Positions 1-5,698 of a stretch of DNA of 5,698 nt are shown here, in pieces. The notes under the pieces were generated by a model, which was given only the letters and a program-made list of their open reading frames with translations, was not told the DNA's origin and searched no databases. The DNA is from Clostridia bacterium. GTDB lineage: Bacteria; Bacillota_A; Clostridia; Oscillospirales; CAG-272. Position 1 is the first letter of the stretch. Each line of letters starts with the position of its first letter. Location: assembly GCA_017407725.1 (NCBI GenBank), contig JAFQWB010000022.1, forward strand, positions 1-5,698, written 5' to 3'. The translations under genes were made by a program, and so were the position numbers.

Positions 1-3000
1 CTTTGTCACTGTTTTTTCTTCATATACTACGTTTCTTTTTCCGTTGTCGGTGTAGATATATGCGATATAGCTTTCACCCTCTTCAAGGAAGTCGAGAGTG
101 ACCTTTTCTGTCTTTGCGGCAGTTGTAATACCGCCGATATACCATCTGCCGTCTCTTGATTCTCTTGCTACGGTCATATCAACACCGGCACTACCCGAAA
201 GGTATAAAGAATCGTTCCAGGCTGTGGGATATGCATAGAAATACTGTTTTAACTCGGGTAACAGCTTTTTGTATTCATCAATGGTAGAAGCAAAGCAGGT
301 CATACCCGACTCGTAAATAACGCTGTATGCAAGCTGCTGAGCCATCGTTGTATCAGATCCGCCCGAGGGGTAGATATAAGGTGTAAAGTCTGTAGGACCT
401 ACAAGACCTCTCACGTAAGACTGAATAACCATCTGAGAAGCCTTTGTACTGCTGAGCTCTTCGCCGTATATAGCCTCTCTGTTAATTACGTTGGGATAGG
501 TTCTGCGCTCTCCTGTAGGCTTGTTTGAGCCGTGGAGATTGGCAAGTAGCTTGTACTTAGCACATTTTTCGTATATTTTGTTATAAAGCTTGATAGTTGT
601 CTGATTTTCACTGTTGAAGAAGTCTGCCTTGATACCCTTGATTCCGAATTCGTGAAGCTTGGAAAAGAGAATGTCCATCTGTTCATAATCGTTTTTGGGA
701 TCGTCTATCTGTGAAACGTGAAGCCAGGCGATAAGACCTACGTTTTTCGAGTTTGCATAATCAACTATTTCCTGAGTATAGCTGTAGAAACCGGTGTACC
801 AGCCTCCGTTGGGAAGCCAGTCGCGTCCACCCGTAAGTCCTTGGCTTTGCGCCGCAGAGTTTGTGATCCTCTGCATCCATCCTTCGTCGAGTATGTAATA
901 TTCCCATCCCATACTTGCGGCAAGGTCAATGTACATTTTTATTACGGTCTTGCTTGCCTGGTAATCATATGGATCGGATCCGGATCTCATACCCGACATC
1001 CATGACCATGCCGTAACACCGGGGCTGATCCACGAGGTATCCTCAATAACTGAGGGATCGGAAAGATCCTCAAAGAGAGTGCTGAGGAATATAGTCTCCT
1101 CATTTCCTGCAACGAATGCTCTCCAGGGTGACTCAAAGATCTGATCGGTAGATACCTGAGCGCTCTTGTCATACGAAAGCTGCTGCTCGGGGAAACCGAA
1201 TTTGAGCGTGCTTTCCGAAATGCTCTGAAGAACGGTACCGCAGTAGCTTCCGTCAAGATCTGCTTCACTCACAACAACAAGAGTTCCGTCGGGAGTTCTG
1301 TACATATAGGGAAGAGTTATGTCGAAGGGGTATTTTTCAATCTCTCCGTATCCGAAATGCTGTTCATGAGTATTCGGGTGCTTTCCTGTTGTATTGGGCT
1401 GATACCAGGAATATGAGCCTGAGGGAATGGAAAGCTCTGTGTGCTCGTCGCTTATTTTGAATGATGACGAATGCTCTATAGCATATCTGAATGCAACGCC
1501 GTCATCATATGCTCTTATGATTATGTTGATCTCGGGTTTTGAGTCTTTCTTGAAGGTAATAATTCTCTCGTTGCAATGATTTTCATACGTTGAGAATTTA
1601 CCCGATATCATATTGTAGCTTTCTTTTATTTCGCGGCTGTCTGTAGCAGATACGAATTTGAGTGAATCGGAGTAATCTGTGAGAGAGGTCTTAAGACCGA
1701 GTCTTGAAAGCTTGGCTATAACAGATCCGTTTGCAGAAGCGGTATAATAGATCTTTCCGTTTGCAATGAGGACTGTTATTTCATACTTTTCGTCGGGAGA
1801 TTTTACGGTCCAGCTTGAATTTGAATCAAAGATGTCTACCTCAAAGGTCTGAGATTTCAAAACGGTACCATCGACAATGTATTCGGCGCGTACAACCGCC
1901 TTGCCGGTATCTTTGGCGGTTATCCTGTTTCCGTCAATGGTTATATTGTCGCTTTCGGCATAAAGCTTTATATCCGAAGAAGAGCAGAGTGACTTTTCTC
2001 CCTTGTAGTTTTCGGCTATAACACTTGTTTTTTCGGCTTTGCCTATAAAGAGAGCATCGCTTTCAAGCTCAAGAGAAAGTGTCTTTATCGAATTTAAGTT
2101 TTCTCCGAAGAGTCTCGGATATGCCCAGCAGGTGTGATTGCCGTTGTTATTGCCTACCGCAGTAGCCGTAAGTGTTATTGTTTTGGTTCCTTCGGGAATT
2201 AAAATATCTATGTTTTCTCCGACTGAAACGTTTGTATTGTTTCTTGTTTTGGTTATGCTGTGAACTTCTTTTCCGTCAAATAATACCTTGAAGGTGGTTG
2301 TGGGATTATAGTTACCCGAATTTGCGCTTATTCCGCAGAATGCTGTAAATCTTGTAACGCCCATTCCTTCGATGTTGTAGGTTACACTGCTGGGTGCGTG
2401 AATACATATACCCTCGGTGTAAGTAATAGCCTTTGCGGTAGCGGTTCCGTCCGCTCTGTCACCCTTGTAGAGAGTGTTTAACATGATAGGACCGTCTATT
2501 GAACCGTCAAGAACGGCGTTACCCCAGCCGGTCTTGAGTTCTGTGTAGTCCATATTTGAAAGATATACGTAATCGGCAAAAAGTCTTGGCTCTGCAAATA
2601 CGGCGTGGTCATAATCAATTCCGTTACCGCCGTCTGTGAGCTCGAAATAAAGACGGGTTGCTCCGGCGGGAATCTTGATGTCTATATACTCAGCTTTGTC
2701 GGATGCCTTTATTGAGTCAAGCGAGTAAATATATTCGCCCGATGCATTCTTGTCGGTGTATATCTTAAGACCGACAGCGCCGACTTCAGATTGCTTTGCA
2801 TCAACTCCGAAAAGAGAAGTGAATCTGGTCGCATTCATGTGACTTATATCGTAAACGATCTTTCCGGGTGCATGAATGCTCATTCCGTTAGAATAGAGTG
2901 TTGATTTTCCGCTATCGGGTGATACAAGATAGAGTCCCGAGGTTGATATTCCCGTGTTTATTGCAAGGAAATCCGAGCCTGCATAACCTGTAGAAACCTT

Positions 3001-3153
3001 TTCTGCAGGAGCAAAATCGGAAAGATAGAACCAATCTCCGTCCTTTACGGTTGCCTCACTGTCACCAAGAGCAAAAATGCCGAGAGCCGTAACAGAGAGG
3101 GCGAGGATGAGAAGAGCCGATATGATAATTATTGATTTTTTACTGTTAAACAT
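1..3153 (-). CDS. Secreted GH97 glycoside hydrolase with two NPCBM domains, retaining type (3' end cut off)
   Basis: Open for all 1,051 codons from ATG at 3153 to the window edge with no stop, so the C-terminus is missing. The start is fixed by GGAGG seven bases upstream. Residues 1-30 form a signal peptide (Lys5-Lys6, hydrophobic core about 8-29, likely cleavage after Ala28-Leu-Gly30). Two NPCBM domains follow (about 40-192 and 195-349, each with YLS and IHAP motifs), then an Ig-like region (about 355-440), the GH97 N-terminal beta-sandwich (about 448-700, with DGVAFRY and SEADL), a TIM barrel (about 705-950, with WSW at 716-718, LDEGW at 755-759, KADF, PTG, RTYPN) and the GH97 C-terminal domain from about 955 (AWND, WYIGG). 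Asp844 and Glu899 are the predicted nucleophile and acid/base. Gly875 stands where inverting SusB has its base Glu508. This suggests a retaining exo-glycosidase such as alpha-galactosidase; the substrate is inferred. By analogy with other GH97 C-termini, probably a few tens of residues are lost, unless another domain or anchor follows. Family assignment is firm. Confidence 0.93.
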   Translation of the reverse strand, partial: MFNSKKSIIIISALLILALSVTALGIFALGDSEATVKDGDWFYLSDFAPAEKVSTGYAGSDFLAINTGISTSGLYLVSPDSGKSTLYSNGMSIHAPGKIVYDISHMNATRFTSLFGVDAKQSEVGAVGLKIYTDKNASGEYIYSLDSIKASDKAEYIDIKIPAGATRLYFELTDGGNGIDYDHAVFAEPRLFADYVYLSNMDYTELKTGWGNAVLDGSIDGPIMLNTLYKGDRADGTATAKAITYTEGICIHAPSSVTYNIEGMGVTRFTAFCGISANSGNYNPTTTFKVLFDGKEVHSITKTRNNTNVSVGENIDILIPEGTKTITLTATAVGNNNGNHTCWAYPRLFGENLNSIKTLSLELESDALFIGKAEKTSVIAENYKGEKSLCSSSDIKLYAESDNITIDGNRITAKDTGKAVVRAEYIVDGTVLKSQTFEVDIFDSNSSWTVKSPDEKYEITVLIANGKIYYTASANGSVIAKLSRLGLKTSLTDYSDSLKFVSATDSREIKESYNMISGKFSTYENHCNERIITFKKDSKPEINIIIRAYDDGVAFRYAIEHSSSFKISDEHTELSIPSGSYSWYQPNTTGKHPNTHEQHFGYGEIEKYPFDITLPYMYRTPDGTLVVVSEADLDGSYCGTVLQSISESTLKFGFPEQQLSYDKSAQVSTDQIFESPWRAFVAGNEETIFLSTLFEDLSDPSVIEDTSWISPGVTAWSWMSGMRSGSDPYDYQASKTVIKMYIDLAASMGWEYYILDEGWMQRITNSAAQSQGLTGGRDWLPNGGWYTGFYSYTQEIVDYANSKNVGLIAWLHVSQIDDPKNDYEQMDILFSKLHEFGIKGIKADFFNSENQTTIKLYNKIYEKCAKYKLLANLHGSNKPTGERRTYPNVINREAIYGEELSSTKASQMVIQSYVRGLVGPTDFTPYIYPSGGSDTTMAQQLAYSVIYESGMTCFASTIDEYKKLLPELKQYFYAYPTAWNDSLYLSGSAGVDMTVARESRDGRWYIGGITTAAKTEKVTLDFLEEGESYIAYIYTDNGKRNVVYEEKTVTK
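2107..2571 (-). other. NPCBM domain 2 of the GH97 protein
   Basis: Residues about 195-349, directly after the first copy. It has YVYLSNM, the canonical TGWG, IHAPS at 251-255, a F-x-V-x-x-DG-KEV strand pair and a closing CWAYPRLF. The final D-H-A is replaced by NHTC. It is clearly related to, but well diverged from, the first copy, so the tandem is old rather than a recent duplication. Confidence 0.78.
2578..3036 (-). other. NPCBM domain 1 of the GH97 protein
   Basis: Residues about 40-192. It opens with WFYLSDF, has the family's IHAP signature at 93-96 followed by a YDIS strand, and ends with DYDHAVFAEPRLF, which matches the usual D-H-A-x-W/F-A-x-P/A-R-L closing strand. NPCBM domains are galactose-binding-like beta-sandwiches on extracellular glycosidases. 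The GWG of typical members is replaced by TGYAG here, which may alter binding. Boundaries are approximate. Confidence 0.8.
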
Positions 3154-3160
3154 TGCAGCA

Positions 3161-3165
3161 CCTCC
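3161..3165 (-). promoter_or_regulatory. Ribosome binding site of the GH97 gene
   Basis: A perfect GGAGG sits seven bases before ATG 3153 and two bases after the TGA stop of the lipoprotein gene. The whole gap is 14 bases, so translation of the two genes is probably coupled. Confidence 0.88.
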
Positions 3166-3167
3166 AA

Positions 3168-4076
3168 TCAGTCTTTGACGTCTACGGGTATATTTATTTC
3201 AACAAGCTTTTCGTTGCCCGAAACGAAGTCCTTAGACTGAACGCTTACACTCTCACTTTCAGAGTCGTCGATTATAGCGGTGAGAGTGTATCTTCCGGGT
3301 GTAAGATTTGTAAACCAGAAAACTCCGTTTTCATCTGTTTTTGAGAAAAGTACGGTATTTCCGCTTACAAGCTTTACGTTAACGTCAGCATATGTCTTTG
3401 TGGTGTCGTTTGAATTAACGACCTTTCCCGATATAGCGTGCGATCTGTCTTCGCCGATGGCCTTTACGTAGTATACTTCGCTATCAAGTGATACCTTTAT
3501 GAGAGTTACGCCGATCGAAACGGCTTCAAGTGATATGGACGAGTCTGCGGCTAAAGCAGTTACAGTATCTCCGCTTAATATCTCGACCGCGGGAGTCTTG
3601 CCGCCTGTCGATACGTAGGAAATCGAGAGATCCGAGCCAACGCCTACCGTTACAACAAACGGATCGGCTTCACTACCGCATCCCGAAGAGAATAGAGAAG
3701 TGTCAAGGGCAAAGGGAGGCTCGCTTACGGTGATGTTAAGAAGCACCTTAAGATCCTTGCCCTCAACGCTTATTTCTGCTGTTGCCAAGCCTGCTTTAAG
3801 TGCCTCGATCTTAAGTGACTTTCCGTCAAGCACTATATTTACCGAATCAGAATCGCAGGATACCTTTATGAGAGAGGCATCGCAGTTTGTTTCGATAGAA
3901 ACGAGAGTGCTTTCACCTTGCTTTACAGAAAGTGTATAGGGGGCATCTTTGCTGCCGACACCTTCAAGTGACTCAAGCTTAAGATAGCTGTCGTCCTTTT
4001 TGCCTTTGCAAGAAGCTAAAAGAAGTGCAAGTGAAAGACAAATCATGAATACTAATGTAAGTTTTCTTTTTTTCAT
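3168..4076 (-). CDS. Surface lipoprotein with two Ig-like repeats and a carboxypeptidase-regulatory-like domain
   Basis: A 302-residue protein starting at ATG 4076, chosen because GAAAGGA lies seven bases upstream and the lipoprotein signal begins there. The signal has MKKRK, a hydrophobic core, and lipobox Leu20-Ala-Ser-Cys23, so the mature protein should be lipid-anchored on the outer face of the membrane through Cys23. A charged linker (about 24-30) precedes two related all-beta units (about 31-118 and 122-208), each opening with a G-x-GS-x-x-x-P-[YF] motif followed by alternating strands, like bacterial Ig-like domains. Residues 213-298 match the carboxypeptidase regulatory-like/Cna-B-like fold: ISGKV, then TDENGVFWF, then PGRYTLTA. 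No catalytic motif is visible. It lies 37 bases after the GDPD-PHP gene and 14 bases before the GH97 gene, so it is probably cotranscribed. A surface role such as glycan binding, spacing or scaffolding for the secreted hydrolase is inference only. I do not recognise a named family. Confidence 0.88.
   Translation of the reverse strand: MKKRKLTLVFMICLSLALLLASCKGKKDDSYLKLESLEGVGSKDAPYTLSVKQGESTLVSIETNCDASLIKVSCDSDSVNIVLDGKSLKIEALKAGLATAEISVEGKDLKVLLNITVSEPPFALDTSLFSSGCGSEADPFVVTVGVGSDLSISYVSTGGKTPAVEILSGDTVTALAADSSISLEAVSIGVTLIKVSLDSEVYYVKAIGEDRSHAISGKVVNSNDTTKTYADVNVKLVSGNTVLFSKTDENGVFWFTNLTPGRYTLTAIIDDSESESVSVQSKDFVSGNEKLVEINIPVDVKD
3453..3713 (-). repeat. Ig-like repeat 2 in the lipoprotein
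   Basis: Residues about 122-208. SSGCGSEADPFVVTV at the start corresponds to the opening of repeat 1, and IGVTLIKVSLDSEVYYV near the end corresponds to its closing strands. Similarity is at the protein level only; the DNA has drifted. Confidence 0.6.
3723..3986 (-). repeat. Ig-like repeat 1 in the lipoprotein
   Basis: Residues about 31-118. It opens with the EGVGSKDAPYTLSV segment and ends with a GLATAEISVEG...ITV strand pair, the pattern of bacterial Ig-like domains. Cys65 and Cys74 lie nine residues apart and could pair. Boundaries are approximate. Confidence 0.6.
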
Positions 4077-4083
4077 GTCAGAA

Positions 4084-4090
4084 TCCTTTC
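4084..4090 (-). promoter_or_regulatory. Ribosome binding site of the lipoprotein gene
   Basis: Minus-strand GAAAGGA ends seven bases before ATG 4076. It decides the start: an in-frame ATG at 4175 would add 33 basic, signal-disrupting residues and overlap the upstream gene by 62 bases. Confidence 0.8.
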
Positions 4091-4113
4091 TTGATTTTCG
4101 AGACTGTGATCGC

Positions 4114-5697
4114 TTACTCTTTGATCTCAGAGAGTGTGCATTGTATCGCGTGTCTGTCCTTGTATTTATAAACATCCGTAAAGCCTATATCAAGAAGCTT
4201 TTCGGTTGTTTCCTTAAAAAATGCGCCCGAGTTTTCTTTGCGGTGAGCATCAGAGGCAAGTGTTATCAGATATCCGCCCAGCTCCTTGTATCTTTTTATT
4301 ATATCGAAATCGGGCATTGTGAATCCGAGGTGATACGTAGAGGTGTTGACCTCAAGCGCAATACCTTTTTCTATAACGCTTTTGAGAATATGGTCTGTTC
4401 TGTGGGCAAAGCGGGAAATGTCAAGTCCTCTTTTGTATTTGCCGTTTATGTATCTTAACGGACAAGTAAGGTGAGTCAGAATATCCATGGGAAAGCTTTC
4501 GATAAGAAGCTCCATTTCGTCAAAATAAGCTTCAATGAATCGGTCAAGCTCACTTTCGGAGAAAAGAGAAAAATCGGTACCTGAGTATGTGTATGATCGG
4601 TTTTGATATCTCACGGTATGAACAGAGCCGAGCACAACGTCGAATGGATAGCCCGAAACCACCTTTTCGGTTGTTTCCATATCCCAAAGAGGCTCGGCAA
4701 CCTCTATTCCGCCAAGACCCTCTGTAGCGCCGTCTGAAAAGCTGAGTGACTTTGCAAACGAAGCAGAATCGTAAAGAGGAGTAAATAAATCGCGCGTATC
4801 GCCGAAATCAACGTCACAGTGGTCTGTAAATGCTATAGAAGAAAGTCCGTGAAGAGAAGCGTTTTTGAATGCCTCCTCGGGACTTACAACGGCATCGTGA
4901 GAATACGTGGTGTGTGTATGCATGTCGGGCAGAGCCCCTGTGCCAAGCGGAGGCTTCAGATTGCCGGAGGTTTCAATTATGTCAGCGCCAAGCTCGCTCG
5001 CAATTGTAAGCTCGTCGGCAGTATAAAGAGTCCAGATACCGAGAGACGCAAATTCTTTTATAAGCAGTGCCGCTTCTTTGGTTATAAATCCCTTTTTGAA
5101 CCAAGATGTGTGAGAGTTTTCAAGAGGCATCCATACAACAAGCTTTAATGTGCCGCAAATTTCTCTTAAATATGCGAGAATATCTCGGCTTATCTCTCCG
5201 TCGTAGTGTATCTCGCCCCTTGCAAGATGAGATAAGGCTTTTTTTACCGCATCCACACACGAGCAGGTGATAGCAGTGTATGCGCCCGATGAGTTTATTA
5301 TGGAAAATAGATTTTCATAGTCCCCGTCAGAAAAGCGCTCTATCTTGTTGTCGATTTTAAGAGTAACTCCTTTTTTTGATGAGAGCTCAAGAGCCTCGGA
5401 AAGAAGAGTGATTTTTTCGCCTCTGAATTTAACACTCTTGTGAAGTCCGAAGTCATAAGTGAGAAGATCTTTATATGAAAGATCCTTTATATAAAGAGGT
5501 GTGTCAATAGATCTGCCGTCAGACTTTCTCGCTACTCGATTTATGGTCTGATCGTGCAAAAGAACTATCTTTTTGTCAAGCGTTACCGAAGGATCGATCT
5601 CAACCAGATCGTAGCCTTGGCGTATCGCTCGTTCTATTGACGAAAGAGTGTTTTCAGGACACTCGGAGCTGACTCCGCGGTGTGCTTGGTATTTCAT
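4114..5697 (-). CDS. GDPD-PHP fusion: glycerophosphodiester phosphodiesterase joined to a PHP-family phosphatase
   Basis: A 527-residue protein with no signal peptide or membrane segment, so cytoplasmic. Residues about 3-246 are a complete GDPD domain: His6-Arg-Gly, PENT at 14-17, metal ligands Glu33 and Asp35, second catalytic His48 in LLHD, and IDNK at 115-118 where the family usually has I-E-x-K. GDPDs cleave glycerophosphodiesters to glycerol-3-phosphate plus an alcohol. After a linker of about ten residues, 257-515 is a PHP domain like HisK/HisJ histidinol phosphatases: DMHTH (His260, His262), TDH (292-293), GIE (Glu332), GSVH (His360), THL (His409), EVNTS (449-453) and SDAH (Asp483, His485), a full metal-ligand set. 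PHP phosphatases hydrolyse phosphomonoesters, so the two halves could act in sequence. No his genes are nearby, so histidinol phosphate is not assumed. ATG 5697 lies one base from the window edge, so its ribosome site cannot be seen, but five residues before HRG is a normal GDPD start. An upstream extension is not excluded. Confidence 0.92.
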   Translation of the reverse strand: MKYQAHRGVSSECPENTLSSIERAIRQGYDLVEIDPSVTLDKKIVLLHDQTINRVARKSDGRSIDTPLYIKDLSYKDLLTYDFGLHKSVKFRGEKITLLSEALELSSKKGVTLKIDNKIERFSDGDYENLFSIINSSGAYTAITCSCVDAVKKALSHLARGEIHYDGEISRDILAYLREICGTLKLVVWMPLENSHTSWFKKGFITKEAALLIKEFASLGIWTLYTADELTIASELGADIIETSGNLKPPLGTGALPDMHTHTTYSHDAVVSPEEAFKNASLHGLSSIAFTDHCDVDFGDTRDLFTPLYDSASFAKSLSFSDGATEGLGGIEVAEPLWDMETTEKVVSGYPFDVVLGSVHTVRYQNRSYTYSGTDFSLFSESELDRFIEAYFDEMELLIESFPMDILTHLTCPLRYINGKYKRGLDISRFAHRTDHILKSVIEKGIALEVNTSTYHLGFTMPDFDIIKRYKELGGYLITLASDAHRKENSGAFFKETTEKLLDIGFTDVYKYKDRHAIQCTLSEIKE

Positions 5698-5698
5698 A

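Noticed and set aside
718..1005. Plus-strand open frame of 95 codons
   Set aside because: It lies antisense to the GH97 catalytic barrel, whose motifs are intact on the other strand.
987..1268. Minus-strand open frame of 93 codons in another frame
   Set aside because: It falls inside the GH97 coding frame, which is continuous here with family motifs; there is no sign of a frameshift.
1..3153. A Bacteroides-type starch utilisation (Sus) locus
   Set aside because: GH97 alone suggests SusB, but the base Glu508 position is Gly, there are no SusC/SusD genes, and strong Shine-Dalgarno sites argue against Bacteroidetes.
4077..4113. Possible terminator or promoter in the longer intergenic gap
   Set aside because: No GC-rich inverted repeat with a T-run and no convincing -35/-10 pair is visible; only the ribosome site is supported.
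4077..4175. Upstream in-frame ATG at 4175 that would lengthen the lipoprotein by 33 residues
   Set aside because: It overlaps the GDPD-PHP gene by 62 bases, puts a basic hydrophilic stretch before a clear lipoprotein signal, and ignores the well-placed GAAAGGA before ATG 4076.
4000..4458. Plus-strand open frame of 152 codons across the lipoprotein/GDPD-PHP junction
   Set aside because: It is antisense to two well-supported genes, resembles no family I know, and looks like a shadow of their codon use.
4114..4929. Reading the PHP half as a histidine-biosynthesis histidinol phosphatase
   Set aside because: The motifs fit that family, but it is fused to a GDPD and sits with a glycosidase and lipoprotein, not with his genes.

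Overview
The window reads as one minus-strand transcription unit of three tightly packed genes from an anaerobic Firmicute (Clostridia-like). This rests on the strong purine-rich Shine-Dalgarno sites (a perfect GGAGG before the last gene), a Gram-positive style lipoprotein signal, moderate GC content by eye, and NPCBM-bearing secreted glycosidases, which are common in gut and rumen Clostridia. The taxonomic call is an inference; there is no marker gene here.

In order of transcription (right to left): (1) 5697-4114, a cytoplasmic two-domain enzyme joining a glycerophosphodiester phosphodiesterase (GDPD) to a PHP-type metallophosphatase resembling histidinol phosphatase, with both metal sites essentially intact; (2) 4076-3168, a surface lipoprotein with two Ig-like repeats and a carboxypeptidase-regulatory-like beta domain; (3) 3153 to beyond position 1, a large secreted glycoside hydrolase of family 97 carrying two NPCBM carbohydrate-binding domains and an Ig-like domain in front of the catalytic part. 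Its 3' end, probably only a few tens of codons, lies outside the window. The gaps are 37 and 14 bases, with ribosome binding sites in both and no visible terminator or promoter. The operon promoter must lie to the right of the window unless there is an internal one I cannot see.

The GH97 residues point to the retaining branch (Asp nucleophile, alpha-galactosidase-like) rather than the inverting SusB alpha-glucosidase branch. A plausible but unproven reading is that the cell trims alpha-galactosides or related sugars at its surface, while the cytoplasmic fusion enzyme first cleaves a phosphodiester and then removes phosphate from the product. A glycerophosphate-linked glycan or glycolipid would tie the two activities together. 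The GDPD-PHP fusion is the most notable item. Otherwise the window is ordinary: no RNA genes, mobile elements, CRISPR arrays or intergenic stretches longer than 40 bases.
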